Of a stretch of 64,000 nt of DNA, positions 38,061 to 50,191 are shown one piece after another. Each line of letters begins with the position of its first letter. The stretch's first letter is position 1. The DNA lies in contig NC_065872.1 in NCBI RefSeq assembly GCF_933775445.1, forward strand, positions 13,206,001 through 13,270,000. Direction: 5' to 3'. The notes under the pieces were generated by a model. That model saw only the letters and a list, made by a program, of their open reading frames with translations, was not told the DNA's origin and made no database searches. The position numbers were made by a program, and so were the translations under genes. The stretch is from Argentina anserina. Taxonomy: Eukaryota; Streptophyta; Magnoliopsida; Rosales; Rosaceae.

Positions 38061-38404
38061 GTCATATAAGACATGCTCCCCAAATCGGACTTTCCCCACC
38101 TCACATCCCACTCCGGCGTGTTGGTAGCTGGCGAATCTGAGCGCAAATCCTCATATCCGCAGCTCCCAACAACTCCAACCGACTTTCCCATTTACTACAA
38201 CTCCCAAATCAACACATATTCGAACCTTTCAGAAATGAGACCCAATGACTCCACCTCTCTATATATACCTGCTAGAGATGATCCCGACCATCGGTAAAAA
38301 ATGCCTCCAGCCGTCGGATCACCACCACGTGCCTCACTACCATAAAACTGCCTCGGTTGCCATATAACTCCAAAATGAAGCAAATCTCCTACCCGGGACA
38401 ATCT

Positions 38405-38790
38405 CTAGATCCATGGATGCTCCGAGCGTGTTAGTTAACCCGCGAGCCTAACCCCGAGATCCTAGGTCACTCCAAGTCTAGGAACGCTTCGATGTTAGTT
38501 AACCCACGTACCTAACTACGTTTTTTAGTTAACCCCTGTCTAACATTGAGGTCCCGGCCACTCTCCAAGCCCTAGGCCACACTCCAGGTCGATGACGCTC
38601 GCGCACCTGGTTAACCATGTGTCTGATGCGAAGGTCCTTGACCAGATCCATGGGTGCCCCATACGGTCGGCACCCGACCGGACGGTCAGAACCTGACCCC
38701 GGTATACCTAGGTCACGCCAGATCCATGGACGCCATGAGCGCGCTAGTTAACCCATGTGCCTAGCCTCGGGGTCCTAGATCACTCTTCAT
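38405..38790. repeat. Imperfect tandem repeat around GTTAACCC
   Basis: Four to five degenerate units share GATCCATGGA…GAGCG…TTAGTTAACCC…CCTA… and CCTAGGTCAC. Such phrases are frequent in gypsy LTRs and untranslated regions. Unit length varies (about 65-130 bases). Confidence 0.6.
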
Positions 38791-39420
38791 GGCCACAGAT
38801 AGGCCGGCCCGGGTCATAAGCAATTTGAACTCGGATATTTGCGCCGGAGATGAGGATATGAAACTCCATACCCAAGGAATCTACTCAACTGGGGACTTGG
38901 GGACTTGTTAACGCTACCCCCTGAATGGGGTGATCTCCAGCTTAATCTCCTCTTACTCCGGTGACTGGACCGGTAACTGAAAACCTGGAAGACCAGCATG
39001 CAGACATGCTGATCCGACAACCCCTCAACTTGCTCGGGTATGGCCAATAACGCCACCCACAATCGTTTGCCTTCAGAGATAGATACAACATACTGGCACA
39101 TATTTCCACATCAAGGAAAGGGTCAGACACATTCCTCAGTGCACCTATAAATAGGCTGCCCAAACCACCTAAAAAAAGTTAACGTATTCCTAAGTCCTTA
39201 ATTCTCGAACTTATTCTGCACCGAATATGAACTTAAAGCTTCGGAGGGTCGAAGGTTGGCGCACCGCTGGCCCTTTGACTTTGACTTAGTCTTATTGTGT
39301 GCAGGTCTCACTAAGCTAACACACCGAAATACAAGGCTACGAGAAGCTCGATCCCCCTGATTTAGCTCTCGTAACAAGACGAATAAATTATATCTCACTA
39401 AGTCTCGTCTCATCCCGTCG
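38791..39420. repeat. LTR-like sequence with TATA box
   Basis: A TATA-like CTATAAATAGG (about 39146-39156) followed by a pyrimidine-poor leader looks like an LTR promoter read on the + strand. No paired copy, target duplication or PBS was identified, so this is only a probable retroelement fragment. It does not match the LTR at 34630-35599. Confidence 0.35.
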
Positions 39421-39623
39421 TACTTTAAATATCATTTGAATCTCAACCATTAAATATTTTATCATCACCATATATTTATAGTTTATGAGAATACCTTGGA
39501 TGCATTTGATAAAGAAATGGCTAACATCACAGAATGTTTCTTGGACCTTGGTTCATTTTCTAAATATAAACAAATCTTGGTTAATGTTCTCATTGATATA
39601 TGATCCGAGTTATATGATGTACA

Positions 39624-42144
39624 TGTCACGACCCCGAAATTTTGAATGGTTAATATAATATTCACTCAATCCTCACCATAAACAGAAGAAGGAAACCCTC
39701 AGAAATCTTCCGAGTAAGCTCTCCGAGCATGCTAATCTCAATCTGCAGAACTATCCCCTACACCATCGATTTGGTGCACCGGGATTGTAAACACAAACCC
39801 GGTAAACGTTTTAGCCCGTATGAGTAAACTAACATTTAAACATACATCACATACAATTAACATTTTTTAAACATATGCACTCATGAGACTCAGGCACCCC
39901 ACCTAGTTACCCGTAACAAATAACATATTAAAATATGTGTACACATGAGACTCGGGAGCCCACCTGGTTACCCGTAACAAATAACATTTTAAAATATATG
40001 TGCACATGAGACTCTGGCAGGCCACCTGGTTACATGTAACAAATAACATTCCAAAATATGTGTGCACATGAGACTCGGGCAGCCCACCTAATTACCCTAA
40101 TATCATTTTAAAATATGTGTGTACATGAGACTCGGGCCGCCCACCTAGTTATCCGAATATCATTTTAAAATATGTGTACCCAGATGGGCAGCCCACCTGG
40201 TTACCCCTCATGAAATACAAGGCAGACATACTAGAGCTCTAACTGATCGTAACCAACACTCGGTCAAGGCTTGGTTCCGATTTACATGTCATCACCGTCT
40301 GAAGACCATAAAACGTTTTAACAAGACTCAATGTTAAAACCAAGTACAATATAACAATCCACACATGTTTATGTACTACCACCAAACGACAATATATATA
40401 TAATAAGTCATCTAATAATCCATTATACTGGAAGGTACATTATCTCCCATTATGGTCCCATCTGCCACAATTAACCGACAACAATAACATTTCATAATTT
40501 AAATAAAACCGTAACGTTATATAACATAGCAAACCATATATATGTATTGTATTTATCTTTTTTGTACACATACACAACTCACTATATAATATTGACGTCA
40601 CAGTTCACTCATTTAAAGAATTCATAAATACAAGTCACTACAAAGGCTAGACTTGTCATAGTGAGATTTACTTACATTCACCATACTCCATGATCACCAA
40701 AACCTTTTAAATCATTTTATTAAAATACCGTTTTACTTACCCATGAACCGTAGACGATCAAGTTCATGTAGATTAAACCAAAACATATTTTTAGAACAAA
40801 TTTTATAAGCTAGTGATGCAAGGACTATGTTGACAACTTAAACTAAATTCAATAATTACAACACTACGATCATCATGATCATTGTGAGGTTTACTCACCT
40901 TAGCTCCCGTTGCGTCTTCTACTCAAAATAAGAAAGGTACTAGCTACCACAATCACTTCATAACCAAACAACAAGTACCTAAAATCATATCAAGGTTGCA
41001 AGTCATTAACACTTGAGACACGACAATAACAATTCAACTTTTCCCATTTAAACTTTAACCCGCCAACTCATTTGAGACTAACTAAAGTCTCCAAACTACC
41101 AAGGTGTTACTATGTTGACCCTAGTGAATTCAACATTGAATCTACATGTATTTACCATCTAAATAAACAAAAATTCGCAACTTAGTAACAATTGAAAATA
41201 ATAAAGTTCTAGCTCAAATTTTTTTTTTGACGCTCCATCTAACCCGAAGACTTGTCACTTGAGACAACTCTTTCTCCTAAGGTCTCTAGACCCTCACCAA
41301 ACAACAATATAGTGTTACCTGCCGAATTCAAAACTCACGAGTAAAATTCGAAATAGCCTAACTTGCTCATACGACAACCAAAACCCACAATTTATATATC
41401 AAAACACTCGCGTCGTTGAGTGTGAGACACTAGAGCCTTTGAAAGCTCCACTATAGTCTATAGGTTGGCACACTGCTGGAAGCCACAACAAGAGGCTGCA
41501 TAATGCCATCCACACACACTTCTCTTAAATTTTCTGACTTCACAACAATCTAACTTCACAAACATGAACATCAAAGCATGACAATAAGCATACACACATG
41601 TAGAAGTCCCAAAATCAACTGGAAACTGCCCCAAGTTGCTGCTGCCATGGCAACTCCGAATTGGATTCTTCAAGCTTCAAACTGAGCTCCAAGGTTGCAT
41701 GGTCGTGACTAGGTGGAAGAAGCGAAGCTTCCTGGGTCAACTGCACCACCAGTGATCGCCGTAACACCGTCGAAAATGGCTGAAACAAGCCGAGTTGTTG
41801 CCGTGACCCATACTCGTCGATCTATAACTTCCAAGCCAAAGTGGGTCAAACCACTACCACATATGAGGTTGCAAGGAGGAGAGAAGCCGTTCTGCGTTAG
41901 TTGCACCGCCAAAGGTCTCCGGAATCGAAACCGGGTCACAGACGGGTCGTCGGGCCGTCTTTCGACACTTGATGCGTGCAAACCGGTGCGAGACTGCACG
42001 AGCCACCATCACAGGGAGGCGCGCAAGGAGAAGACGAAGAGATTTGAGCTGGCTCTGTCGCCTGGAACCGCCAGAAAAGTCGAGTCGGGTCGGCCGGGTC
42101 TGGGTCGATTCAGTTGCACAATTTTAAGCCTAAAGGAGGTGCAC

Positions 42145-42209
<65 letters not shown>

Positions 42210-42905
42210 AAAAGGGATGCGAAAATGATGAAACCCTACAAGGCTGATGCCAAAGTTGAAATCTTGTACAGATCTATGAAGCACCTTCTAGCAGAGAACC
42301 TCAATTTGTAGGCTTTGGTTGTAATGAATTTTATTAGGCTCTCTTGAGTCTCTTCAGTGTCCTTCACCCATAGGCATGCTTTGATTGATATTCTCACTCA
42401 GACCATATAAGGGCCGAAAAATGTTATTGTTTGGCTCAACGTAAACTCAATGAGAAAATCACGCACTGACACTCTCATAGTTCGATTCACTTATATAGAA
42501 GCACAAAAAGACTTAAAAAATTAACCCCAGTGGAATCTCAATTTTTCTTAAGAGTCTCAATTTGATCACCTAGAGACTAATTCCCAGGATTTTCTCTATT
42601 CATATTTAATGTTTTCGGAGTCCGAAACTTGAGTTGATTATAACTTCTTCATACAATCTCCAAATCACGCGTGTCGCATGTCTACGAACTCATATCGACG
42701 AGTTCTACGACTTTCATGAAAGAAGTTTTCCAAGAAACCCAACGAGTCAAAAGTCAACTTTTAGACTCATCAAATTGAAGTTCTCGATCAATTAATCGTT
42801 CGAACCCTTTCGTTTTCATCCTCGTGAAATAAAATTGGACAATGACCAACTTAATAATATATGGGAACTCATTGGAAATTAGATATGAATTTTCGGGGTA
42901 TTACA
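39624..42905. mobile_element. Solo LTR, long-LTR gypsy-like family, copy 2
   Basis: The copy begins TGTCACGACCCCGAAATTTT and ends TTTTCGGGGTATTACA, with 5-bp target duplications GTACA at 39619-39623 and 42906-42910. The ends are inverted copies of each other over about 18 bases. Length is 3282 bp. A ~70-bp tandem repeat (…ATATGTGTACACATGAGACTC…) occupies about 39840-40205 in roughly six units, against three in copy 1. No internal retroelement region is attached, so it is a solo LTR produced by LTR-LTR recombination. A large AG microsatellite lies near its right end. Orientation is uncertain; TGTAATACCCCG at one terminus suggests that the minus strand is the sense strand. Confidence 0.85.
42148..42205. 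repeat. (AG)29 microsatellite
   Basis: An uninterrupted dinucleotide run of 58 bases lies inside solo LTR copy 2. Arg/Glu-repeat open frames across it are artefacts. Confidence 0.95.
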
Positions 42906-42910
42906 GTACA

Positions 42911-43487
42911 TGAAGACGATTCGTATATTACAAATTTCTATGAACTTAGCAATCGAAACCTAGCTAATCTTATATACGATATATAGTTATATATGTTTAT
43001 CTTATATGATAACATTAGAATTTTCATGTACAATATATATAACGCTATAATTCAAATAATTAATTTAATTTTATAATAATTAAACACATGTTATTGAAAT
43101 AATAGATGATAAAAAATATTTAAAACAATCTATACGTGTTTTTTATTATAATAATTCATCATAAAATATTTATTTATTTGTAATAAATTAAATATTGATT
43201 ATTTAAAGTCCGGAAAGATGAGACATCAATTTCATCTCAATCTCGATGGAACAGATCCTAAGTGAAGCATTTTTAAAAACAAAAGTCTCGTGTCCGATTT
43301 ACGAGTGAGATAACTACCTCATCATGTCCCGTCCGCACCCAGCCGGTGTAAATAGAAAAAATAGTTGCATGGAAATGACAAGAGCATCCTCCTGTCGCTG
43401 CCGGGTGGAGATTTCAAAGGAGCAGCAGCCTCTCAAGGTCATTAGGGTCCTCCTCACACACTGAGCGAAACCAAACCAAACCAAACA
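42911..43487 (+). other. Upstream region of the gene at 43488
   Basis: Very AT-rich sequence followed by a more GC-rich 100 bases just before the ATG. It should carry the promoter and 5' UTR. No clear TATA box was chosen. Confidence 0.4.
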
Positions 43488-44634
43488 ATGTCGTTTGGTC
43501 TCAAATTGAATCTCTCAAATCCTAGATTCAACCGCAACTCCACTTTCGCCCGTAACGCCATTAATCCCCACCGTCTCCCCCACCACCTCAGACTTCCGGC
43601 CCGGCGGCTCAACTCCGTTTCCGTCAGCTCAGAGTACGTCAACGGAGCATCCGAGCCGTCAATTTCGTCTCATTACACAGAAACCATCGGAACCCCGTCG
43701 CCGTCGTCCCACCTCCTCCAGTGGAACCTCACCCAACGACACGTCGTCGTCCTCAATGTCGTTGCTTGCGCCGTAATTCTCTCTCTCTCATTCTCTTATT
43801 TGACTCCGTAAACAAATTTCAAGAAATTCAATTTCACTTTGAATCAAAGTTTTGATTTTTGAGGGTTTATGAAATAGGCGGCGGTTTCTGCCACGTGGCT
43901 CTTCTGCTCTGCAATTCCAACGCTTCTGGTAATGTTTAATGTTGAATAGCTCAGTTGATTCTGGTTTAGGATTGGGAATTGGGAGTTTGTTTTGTTGTGA
44001 AAATTGATTGGTGGTAAAATTGTGATGAACAAATGTGAAGGCTTTCAAGAGAGCAGCTGATTCAGTTTCAAAGCTGATGGATGTGATGAGGGAGGAGCTT
44101 CCGGATACAATGGCGGCAGTTCGGTTATCGGGGATGGAGATCAGTGACTTGACCATGGAGCTCAGTGATCTTGGGTTGGCATTACTGTTTTTTTTTTTTT
44201 ACTTTTATTATATATATGTGAGCTGTTTTTGGTTAGCTGAATCGTTATTGTTTCATTTGGTTTTGTGGTGCAGCCAGGAGATTACACAAGGTGTGAGGAG
44301 TTCTACTCGAGCTGTTCGTGTGGCGGAGGAGAGGTTGCGCGGATTGACAAACATGGCTCCTTCAGGTTATCCGTATTCTCTATACCCTTTTTGTTGTTAT
44401 TTCGATGTATTGATAGTTGGAGCAATGGATGTAAACTTTATCTTTACTTGCTTAGCATCCGTGCAGGTAGTAGAAAGTTCGAAAACTGAGGTGCCAGGGC
44501 CAGCTTTGGCTAGAACTGCAAGAAGCGTACGAGAGGGGGTCGTGAAGAGTCGTGCTATATGGCAAATGTTTTTCACAATCACCCGCTTTTCTAGGATGGC
44601 GCTCAGCTATTTGATGAGGCGGAAGAAGCAATAG
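43488..44634 (+). CDS. Plastid- or membrane-targeted protein of unknown function
   Basis: Five exons join in frame: 43488-43772, 43878-43928, 44041-44174, 44274-44365 and 44471-44634, for 241 aa. The N-terminal ~60 residues are rich in Ser, Arg, Asn and Leu with few acids, as in a plastid transit peptide. Residues ~82-112 form one hydrophobic segment split across exons 1 and 2 (…VVVLNVVACA / AAVSATWLFCSAIPTLL). A helical segment (…AADSVSKLMDVMREELPDTM…) follows, with DUF948-like character of a membrane-anchored coiled coil. A second hydrophobic-basic stretch (…IWQMFFTITRFSRMALSYLM) lies near the end. Exon 5 uses the acceptor at 44470, which keeps the frame; the acceptor four bases earlier does not. 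An AG at 44595 followed by a good acidic frame and a GTGAGC donor (44670) would give an alternative 3' end. Function not recognised. Confidence 0.75.
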
Positions 44635-47201
44635 CTAGTGGAGATGACAACGAATTCAAGAGCTTTATGGTGAGCAGCATCAAATTTTGTGAATGTATTA
44701 GCTCTTCCTTAGTTCATGTGTCATATCTTAAATTAGCATTGTGTACTTCCAGTTGGGCTTTTCCACTTCGGAGCGTCGCTTTTGAGTTAAAACATCCTTT
44801 GATTTTTTTACCATCTCCTTTTATGTTGTTAATTGCAAGTGCAACTGATTCCTTGTGTACGACCCCACCTCTCTTACGCTTTTACTTGATCAAATAACAT
44901 CATCTTCATGTTGAACTGAACCTGATGTGCTTCAGCTTGATTAATATATTTATAGTGCCAGTTTCATGTTCATTACAAGTTTTGGCCTGGTAACTGGTAG
45001 GGAAGGCTTTAGTTGGAATATGGAATAGTAAGGAAGGCTTTAGTTGGAATATAGAATGGTGTCCGACTCAGTTAAGAACAATACTAATAATTGGTATCAA
45101 CTCTTTACTGAGGGGTTGGTAATATAGCCATGAGCATATGAGCTTTTCATTGTATTGATGCTTGAACAAAATACTTTGTTGAACATGCATATAAATAATT
45201 TAAGTCATGTAATTGGGATGAAAATGCTTGGTTTTGAATAAGTGATTCAGTTGATTTGCACAGATTTATAGATATTACCCTTGTATAATATGAAGTATGG
45301 TATGGGTCTCATCCAAGAAGCTTAAATTACTCTCCCAAGCCTGCAATGCTGATATTGCTGATATTACTACGCATTTCTCATTTTGTGAAGCTATGGTAGT
45401 TATCTTCTGTAACGAGTAACGACCATTTTAAGGGTATGTAACGACCTGTCATATGCCTCGTATGTTGTCCATGTACCATTGTGGCTACCACTATCTCTTA
45501 ATTCTTTGTCTCTCTATTGGTGTGGCAGCGATGTATCTTACGACATCTCATACGTGGGAAAGTATAAAAAAAAGGGGAAGGGGAGGGGTGATGAACATTT
45601 TAACTGGTACTGAATTTGAGTACAGTTGGGCATTGAAAAGTATATGGTTAACTTGGGGCATGGGTGGAGTTAGGACTTGGGACATGGGAATGATCATTGA
45701 AGCAGAATATGAAATGCTTTTTGGCAGCAGATTAACGGGAACTGATTATGGGTAGAGCCCCGTAGAGGTAGGCATTGGCATGGGTATAGTTAGGCATTGA
45801 AATGACGATTGAACTAAATGCTTTGAGGCAAATGGGAATGAGATGGTCCTGGTAATTGCGCTTGCTAGTAACTGACCCTCACAGCACATGTTTGTATGAC
45901 TTGATGGTATCAAGAGCTATGCTGGGAAAGTTTCAGAAATGAGAGGGATATGCTGGTGAAAGAAATTGAGGAACGAATTCCCTTTGAATTTCTGAAATAG
46001 GCAATTACTAATTTTGCAACAATATTGTCGAACGAGTGCAACTTTAACCATAGATTAGTTCTGAAATGAATAGGGTAATCAATAAGTTATAATCATGAAC
46101 AACATTATATACACGACCACTTGTGTGATACTTTCATTTTGAGGAATCAAACTATTATACTAGCTAAAAAATGAAACAAGAACACGAAAATGCTTCCTCT
46201 CTTCACTGATCCACACAGGTGTGAATTGGAAGCTTCTTTTTGTAAGCAAACTGCTAGCTTCTGAAAGCTGTGAACAAAAACATACGTGCACACCCTTGGT
46301 AGTGATACTATATTACTATGAGCAATTGTGCATGTCACTAAAGTATTGAGTAGGTGGAGAGTGGTTGTATGGAGGTGGCAGATAGATGATGCAATTGAAT
46401 TTTCATCTATATTGCAGACAGAAACTAAAGGCAGCCACATGCAGACATCAGGCAAAGAGGAGCAAAGAGTGTTGAGAGCAGTGAGAATTAGGTTTTGCAA
46501 TGCAAAGCCAAGGAGCTCCATACCAAGTAAAACAAGACAAAAATGGAACTACCGCCCACATTACCCACTAAACAAGACTGGTTGTTTGATTTCTACTATT
46601 GTTTTAGATCTTGATTTGCTAGTTTCTATTACTTTGATGCACTGGCGATCGACCACAATTTCGTGATTGTTTCTACTGGAATTCTTTAAGGAGTATTTTA
46701 GAATAACGACTCCATGTAAATTTCCTATCAAGTACTTTGAAGCGTTTTTATCTCGCCTTTGTCCAAACCGCAACCCAAGTCTGTTAAGCCTATTAAGAAA
46801 GAAAAATAGCTCATGCAGTAGATGCACCCATCTATTTGGTCATCATGATCAAAGGATTGATTACACAACCAGAATCCTAAGTTGAATGCATTTACTATGA
46901 TTTCTGATCCTCCAGTGAGCATTTAATATGGTAAAACTTGTGCTGATGTTTTGCAACATAGAATAATCTGCATAATCACTAAAACCACCAAACTACTTCA
47001 TCAACACCAAACACGCACATAACTGACTCACTAACAGTTCAATTTACTGTACATAATTTAGTTGAAGATCTATATATATTGAAGGCCTCAGTTCTACTAT
47101 GAGAGAACAACTAAAACATACAAAAGTTAAAAACAGAGAAAGGATCAATGGAAATTTAGAATTGAAGAAGCTAGCAGCTGTTCAGTTACGACGAAGCACG
47201 G
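44635..47201. other. Intergenic, no supported gene
   Basis: Several open frames of about 70-125 codons occur on both strands (for example near 45453-45755 and 46147-46666), but none has a domain or convincing splice structure. A 31-bp direct repeat (GGAAGGCTTTAGTTGGAATA) starts at 45001 and 45032. Confidence 0.45.
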
Positions 47202-47616
47202 TTAATTAATCTGAGGACCTGAACCAGACCCTAATGACCACGGACGCTTCACTCTCAACGCTCTTGTCGACCTTGCAGTTCCTGCGCCAACCTCTTCCTG
47301 TGCATAACATGCAAATTAAGCACACAGTGAACATAAAATTCTTAAACCCTAGCTAGCTTTATGAGAGAGAATGAGAGAGAGAAGAGATCCAGATTCTTAC
47401 GCCGTGTTTCATTTCCGTTTCGGTCTGGGGAGGAGGGTACAGCTGTTGATGATCTTCCTTTGTCTTATCGTCGTCGGCAGCGGAGGAGGTGAAAAGGTGA
47501 TCAAGTCCGAGGCACTTGAGGCAAGAGGTGATGAGCTGCTCGAAGAGATGGCAGGGGCTGTGCAACAAAGGGTGTCGCTCTTCTTCTCTCTGGTGGGCTG
47601 AGCTCGAGGACTCCAT
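47202..47616 (-). CDS. PROPEP: PROPEP, precursor of a Pep danger-signal peptide
   Basis: Two exons: 47401-47616 (72 codons) and 47202-47297 (31 codons plus stop), joined with good GT-AG sites and phase 0, for 103 aa (AtPROPEP1 is 92 aa). There is no signal peptide. The N-terminal part holds an amphipathic helix with a Cys-Leu-Gly core (LFEQLITSCLKCLGLDH), the region conserved in PROPEPs, followed by an acidic spacer. The second exon is basic and ends RVKRPWSLGSGSGPQIN, matching the Pep pattern of a basic tail ending S/G-rich with a final Asn. Peps are released on damage, probably by metacaspase cleavage before the basic tail, and bind PEPR receptor kinases. The likely mature peptide is the last ~23 residues. 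A damaged paralogue lies 3 kb upstream on the same strand. Recalled Arabidopsis order places PROPEPs beside CPR5 and RKP homologues. Confidence 0.85.
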
Positions 47617-47823
47617 ATTAATTTGTTGTTGATCGGTTGTTTTGGTGGGTGCAGACCAGTGCAGTGATTTTAATGCCTCTTGGAGTTGAGATGTATTTAT
47701 CACATACAAGAGACAAGTGCCATGAATTTGGTTTAAATGCACTCTACTTACTTCCCTGACTGAGAGAGAAAGAGCGAGTACCTAGACTCTTTTGCCATTT
47801 GATTTTCCTTTGAGATATTCTGT

Positions 47824-47832
47824 CCTTTATAG
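47824..47832 (-). promoter_or_regulatory. TATA box of PROPEP
   Basis: On the minus strand CTATAAAGG lies about 210 bases upstream of the ATG, a normal distance with a ~180-base leader. A W-box core TTGACT (WRKY binding, + strand 47897-47902) lies just upstream. Confidence 0.5.
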
Positions 47833-47839
47833 GGTCTGT

Positions 47840-48642
47840 TTTTAAGAACTCACATATAATATGAGAGTCCGCCTAGAGTCCGCGTACATAGACTGTTTGA
47901 CTCCCGTCTAGGCGGCCGTGTAATATCCGCTTAGTTTTTTTTTTAACTCTCACCTAGTGTCCGCCTAGGATACCTAATTTGATAACAACAAATTAACAAT
48001 TCAACTGAACTTCCAAGTTGGATCAAACTGGTAAGTTTTACTTTCGTTTCACGATAATAAGCAAGAATTTGGTGTAGATCATCACTTCATACCTTTAACT
48101 TGATAATGATGAATCTCTTATCTTGGATGAATTAATTTTAGAACCAACCAGTACGTCCTCCTCTATGCGTTTTTCTATAATTTCCTCAAGATTTTCGACT
48201 AATGATCTCATATCACATCTTTTACAAGTAAAACTCAATAGTATTATTAGGCTACCAGGCCACAAAACCACTTGTTTCATGCAGTGCATGTATGGCGCTA
48301 TCGAATGTCGTACTTAATATTAAGGATTACGTACGATTGTATTTCTTGAAAATAAACTATATTAGTCTCAATCACTTATACCAAATATGAGAATGAGAAA
48401 CAACAAATTTGAAATTTCTATAGGTCAATGAGGTGTGACATGTTGGTGAATTAAGTTTTCAACATTGTGAGTGTCATGAGTTACACCACAACTATTACTT
48501 GTGATGTTTACAATATAATCTTTTACATCTAAATCCTCTACTACTTTGAGGACATATTTCTCTATTTTACAGTGCATGTTTTTCTTTTTTGATGAGAAAA
48601 AGAAAAACGTATTAGATTAGATTATGGTGCCTAGGGCACCTA
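47840..48642. other. Upstream region of PROPEP, no other gene
   Basis: This should contain distal PROPEP promoter sequence. A GTCCGCCTAG-type phrase occurs in variants near 47870-47970 and may be a small repeat. No coding frame is supported. Confidence 0.4.
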
Positions 48643-49197
48643 TAGAGGTGGCAAACGAGTTGGACCGAGACTAAAACCGTACTCGAGCCGGCTCATTTGT
48701 TTAAATATTAAGTCCAGCCCGGCCCACGACCAAATTTATGTCAGGCCAGGCTCAGGCTCAGGCTCAGGCTTGTGCTGGGCCAAGAAGCGGGACACAATTA
48801 ATATAAAAAATTATGTAATTAGAATATTTGATTTATATAACAATTTAATAATCGTATTTGTAAAACGTTACATATGTCAAAACTATGACTTTTTATATTA
48901 CTTTAATGATATTTGTGACATAATGTAATAAAAAATAATGAAATAATCAAGAGGTTTGTATTAAAAATGTCTAATATTCAATTCTTATTATTATAATTGT
49001 TTAAATATTTATATAAATAATATAAAATATGTATTTAACAGGTCGGCCTATAAATTTATCATGTTCAGATCGTGTCGGACTCAAAACGGGTACGGACCGG
49101 GCCTATGAGATAAAATATCTAAGCCCATCCCGACTCATTACAATAACAGATTTGGGCCGCGTCGAACTCGGACTTTTCAGCCCACTTGCCACCTCTA
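48643..49197. mobile_element. hAT-type MITE
   Basis: Ends are TAGAGGTGGCAA and its exact inverted copy TTGCCACCTCTA, a 12-bp terminal inverted repeat typical of hAT MITEs. Subterminal GGCCCGGC-like motifs are present. The 8-bp GGCACCTA abuts the left end (48635-48642). On the right it occurs at 49205-49212, seven bases beyond the end, so the duplication is offset by GAGTGGT. Length is 555 bp, with no transposase. Confidence 0.8.
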
Positions 49198-49212
49198 GAG
49201 TGGTGGCACCTA

Positions 49213-50191
49213 TGTTTAACATATCGATCAAATAAAGGGTTTATAGAAGCCTCTTTCGAATCTATCTAACCAATACTATCATATTTAGAGCACCATATAT
49301 AGTTAAAGGCAATATCTTCGGCCACAAAGTTTGCTTCTCTCACGATTTTATTTTTCTAACGACATAATGGAAAACGATACACTCGAACTCTCAAAGGAAG
49401 CTAGCAATCTAGCTTTAACTCACTTAGTCTCCAACCATGTGTAGTCACTCTATTCCCCACATGTTTGAAATCGATTTCGACATATACTGAAGCCCCCAGT
49501 TTTCGCAAAGAGAAGGTTGTTTCTTATTGCAAGAGCTTCAATCATTGTAATTGCAGTTGTGTTGCCGAGTCTGAAGCCACGACAACCAAAAGTTTACCCA
49601 AGGATTTTTGATCTACAAAACCTTCAAGCTGTCATATAATCTCGTAAACCGAGCATCAAAGTTTATTTTAGCTGAATTTGGTCATGAGTTTTGTATAGAT
49701 TATGGGCTTAAATTCTCAAATAATTTGATTAAAATATTTGATAAATCAACCTATTTTCTAAGTTCATGAACTCCAATAAAATTTTTAGGTAAATTATGAA
49801 AACTTCAAATAGAACTCGTAGAAGTAGCTGCTAATTAAATTTGCAAACATAGCTTTTTTAAAAAATCACATCGGGACCAAACTTGCCCAAATCTTACAGT
49901 ACATGGGCTAGCTTGCAATTGAAAACAATCCCTTAACATTCCTTTCTTTATAGATGATGATACAATATAAGGATTATAGAAAATTTATACGTAACGAAAT
50001 CAACTATAAATCGAATCAGGATATACAATTAATAAAGTAAAGCAGGCAGAGTATATTTGTGCATCAATGGCCTAAGTTCTACATATTTTATAAAAGCTAT
50101 GAGGAAACTTAAGACATGCATGGATGCAATAAAATAGTCGGACAACACTTTGGAATGAACTTTGGGATGGTAAATTAAACTAAGCCACTAG
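49213..50191. other. Intergenic between the MITE and the PROPEP pseudogene
   Basis: AT-rich sequence with no supported gene. It lies 3' of the minus-strand PROPEP-like copy. Confidence 0.45.

Noticed and set aside
36435..38297. Long plus-strand Pro/Ser-rich frames
   Set aside because: They are antisense to the gypsy-type gag and coiled-coil frames, which have the recognisable motifs.
41713..42311. Arg/Glu-repeat proteins
   Set aside because: The frames are produced by the (AG)29 microsatellite within a solo LTR.
30253..42905. The two long-LTR copies as 5' and 3' LTRs of one element enclosing the gag relic
   Set aside because: Each has its own flanking duplication (AGGTT/AAGTT and GTACA/GTACA), and the sequence between lacks matching PBS, PPT and pol.
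46328..46666. A third PROPEP-like exon on the + strand (basic peptide after TTGCAG)
   Set aside because: No exon with the LKCLGL helix precedes it, the strand is opposite to the other copies and the tail lacks the Pep pattern.
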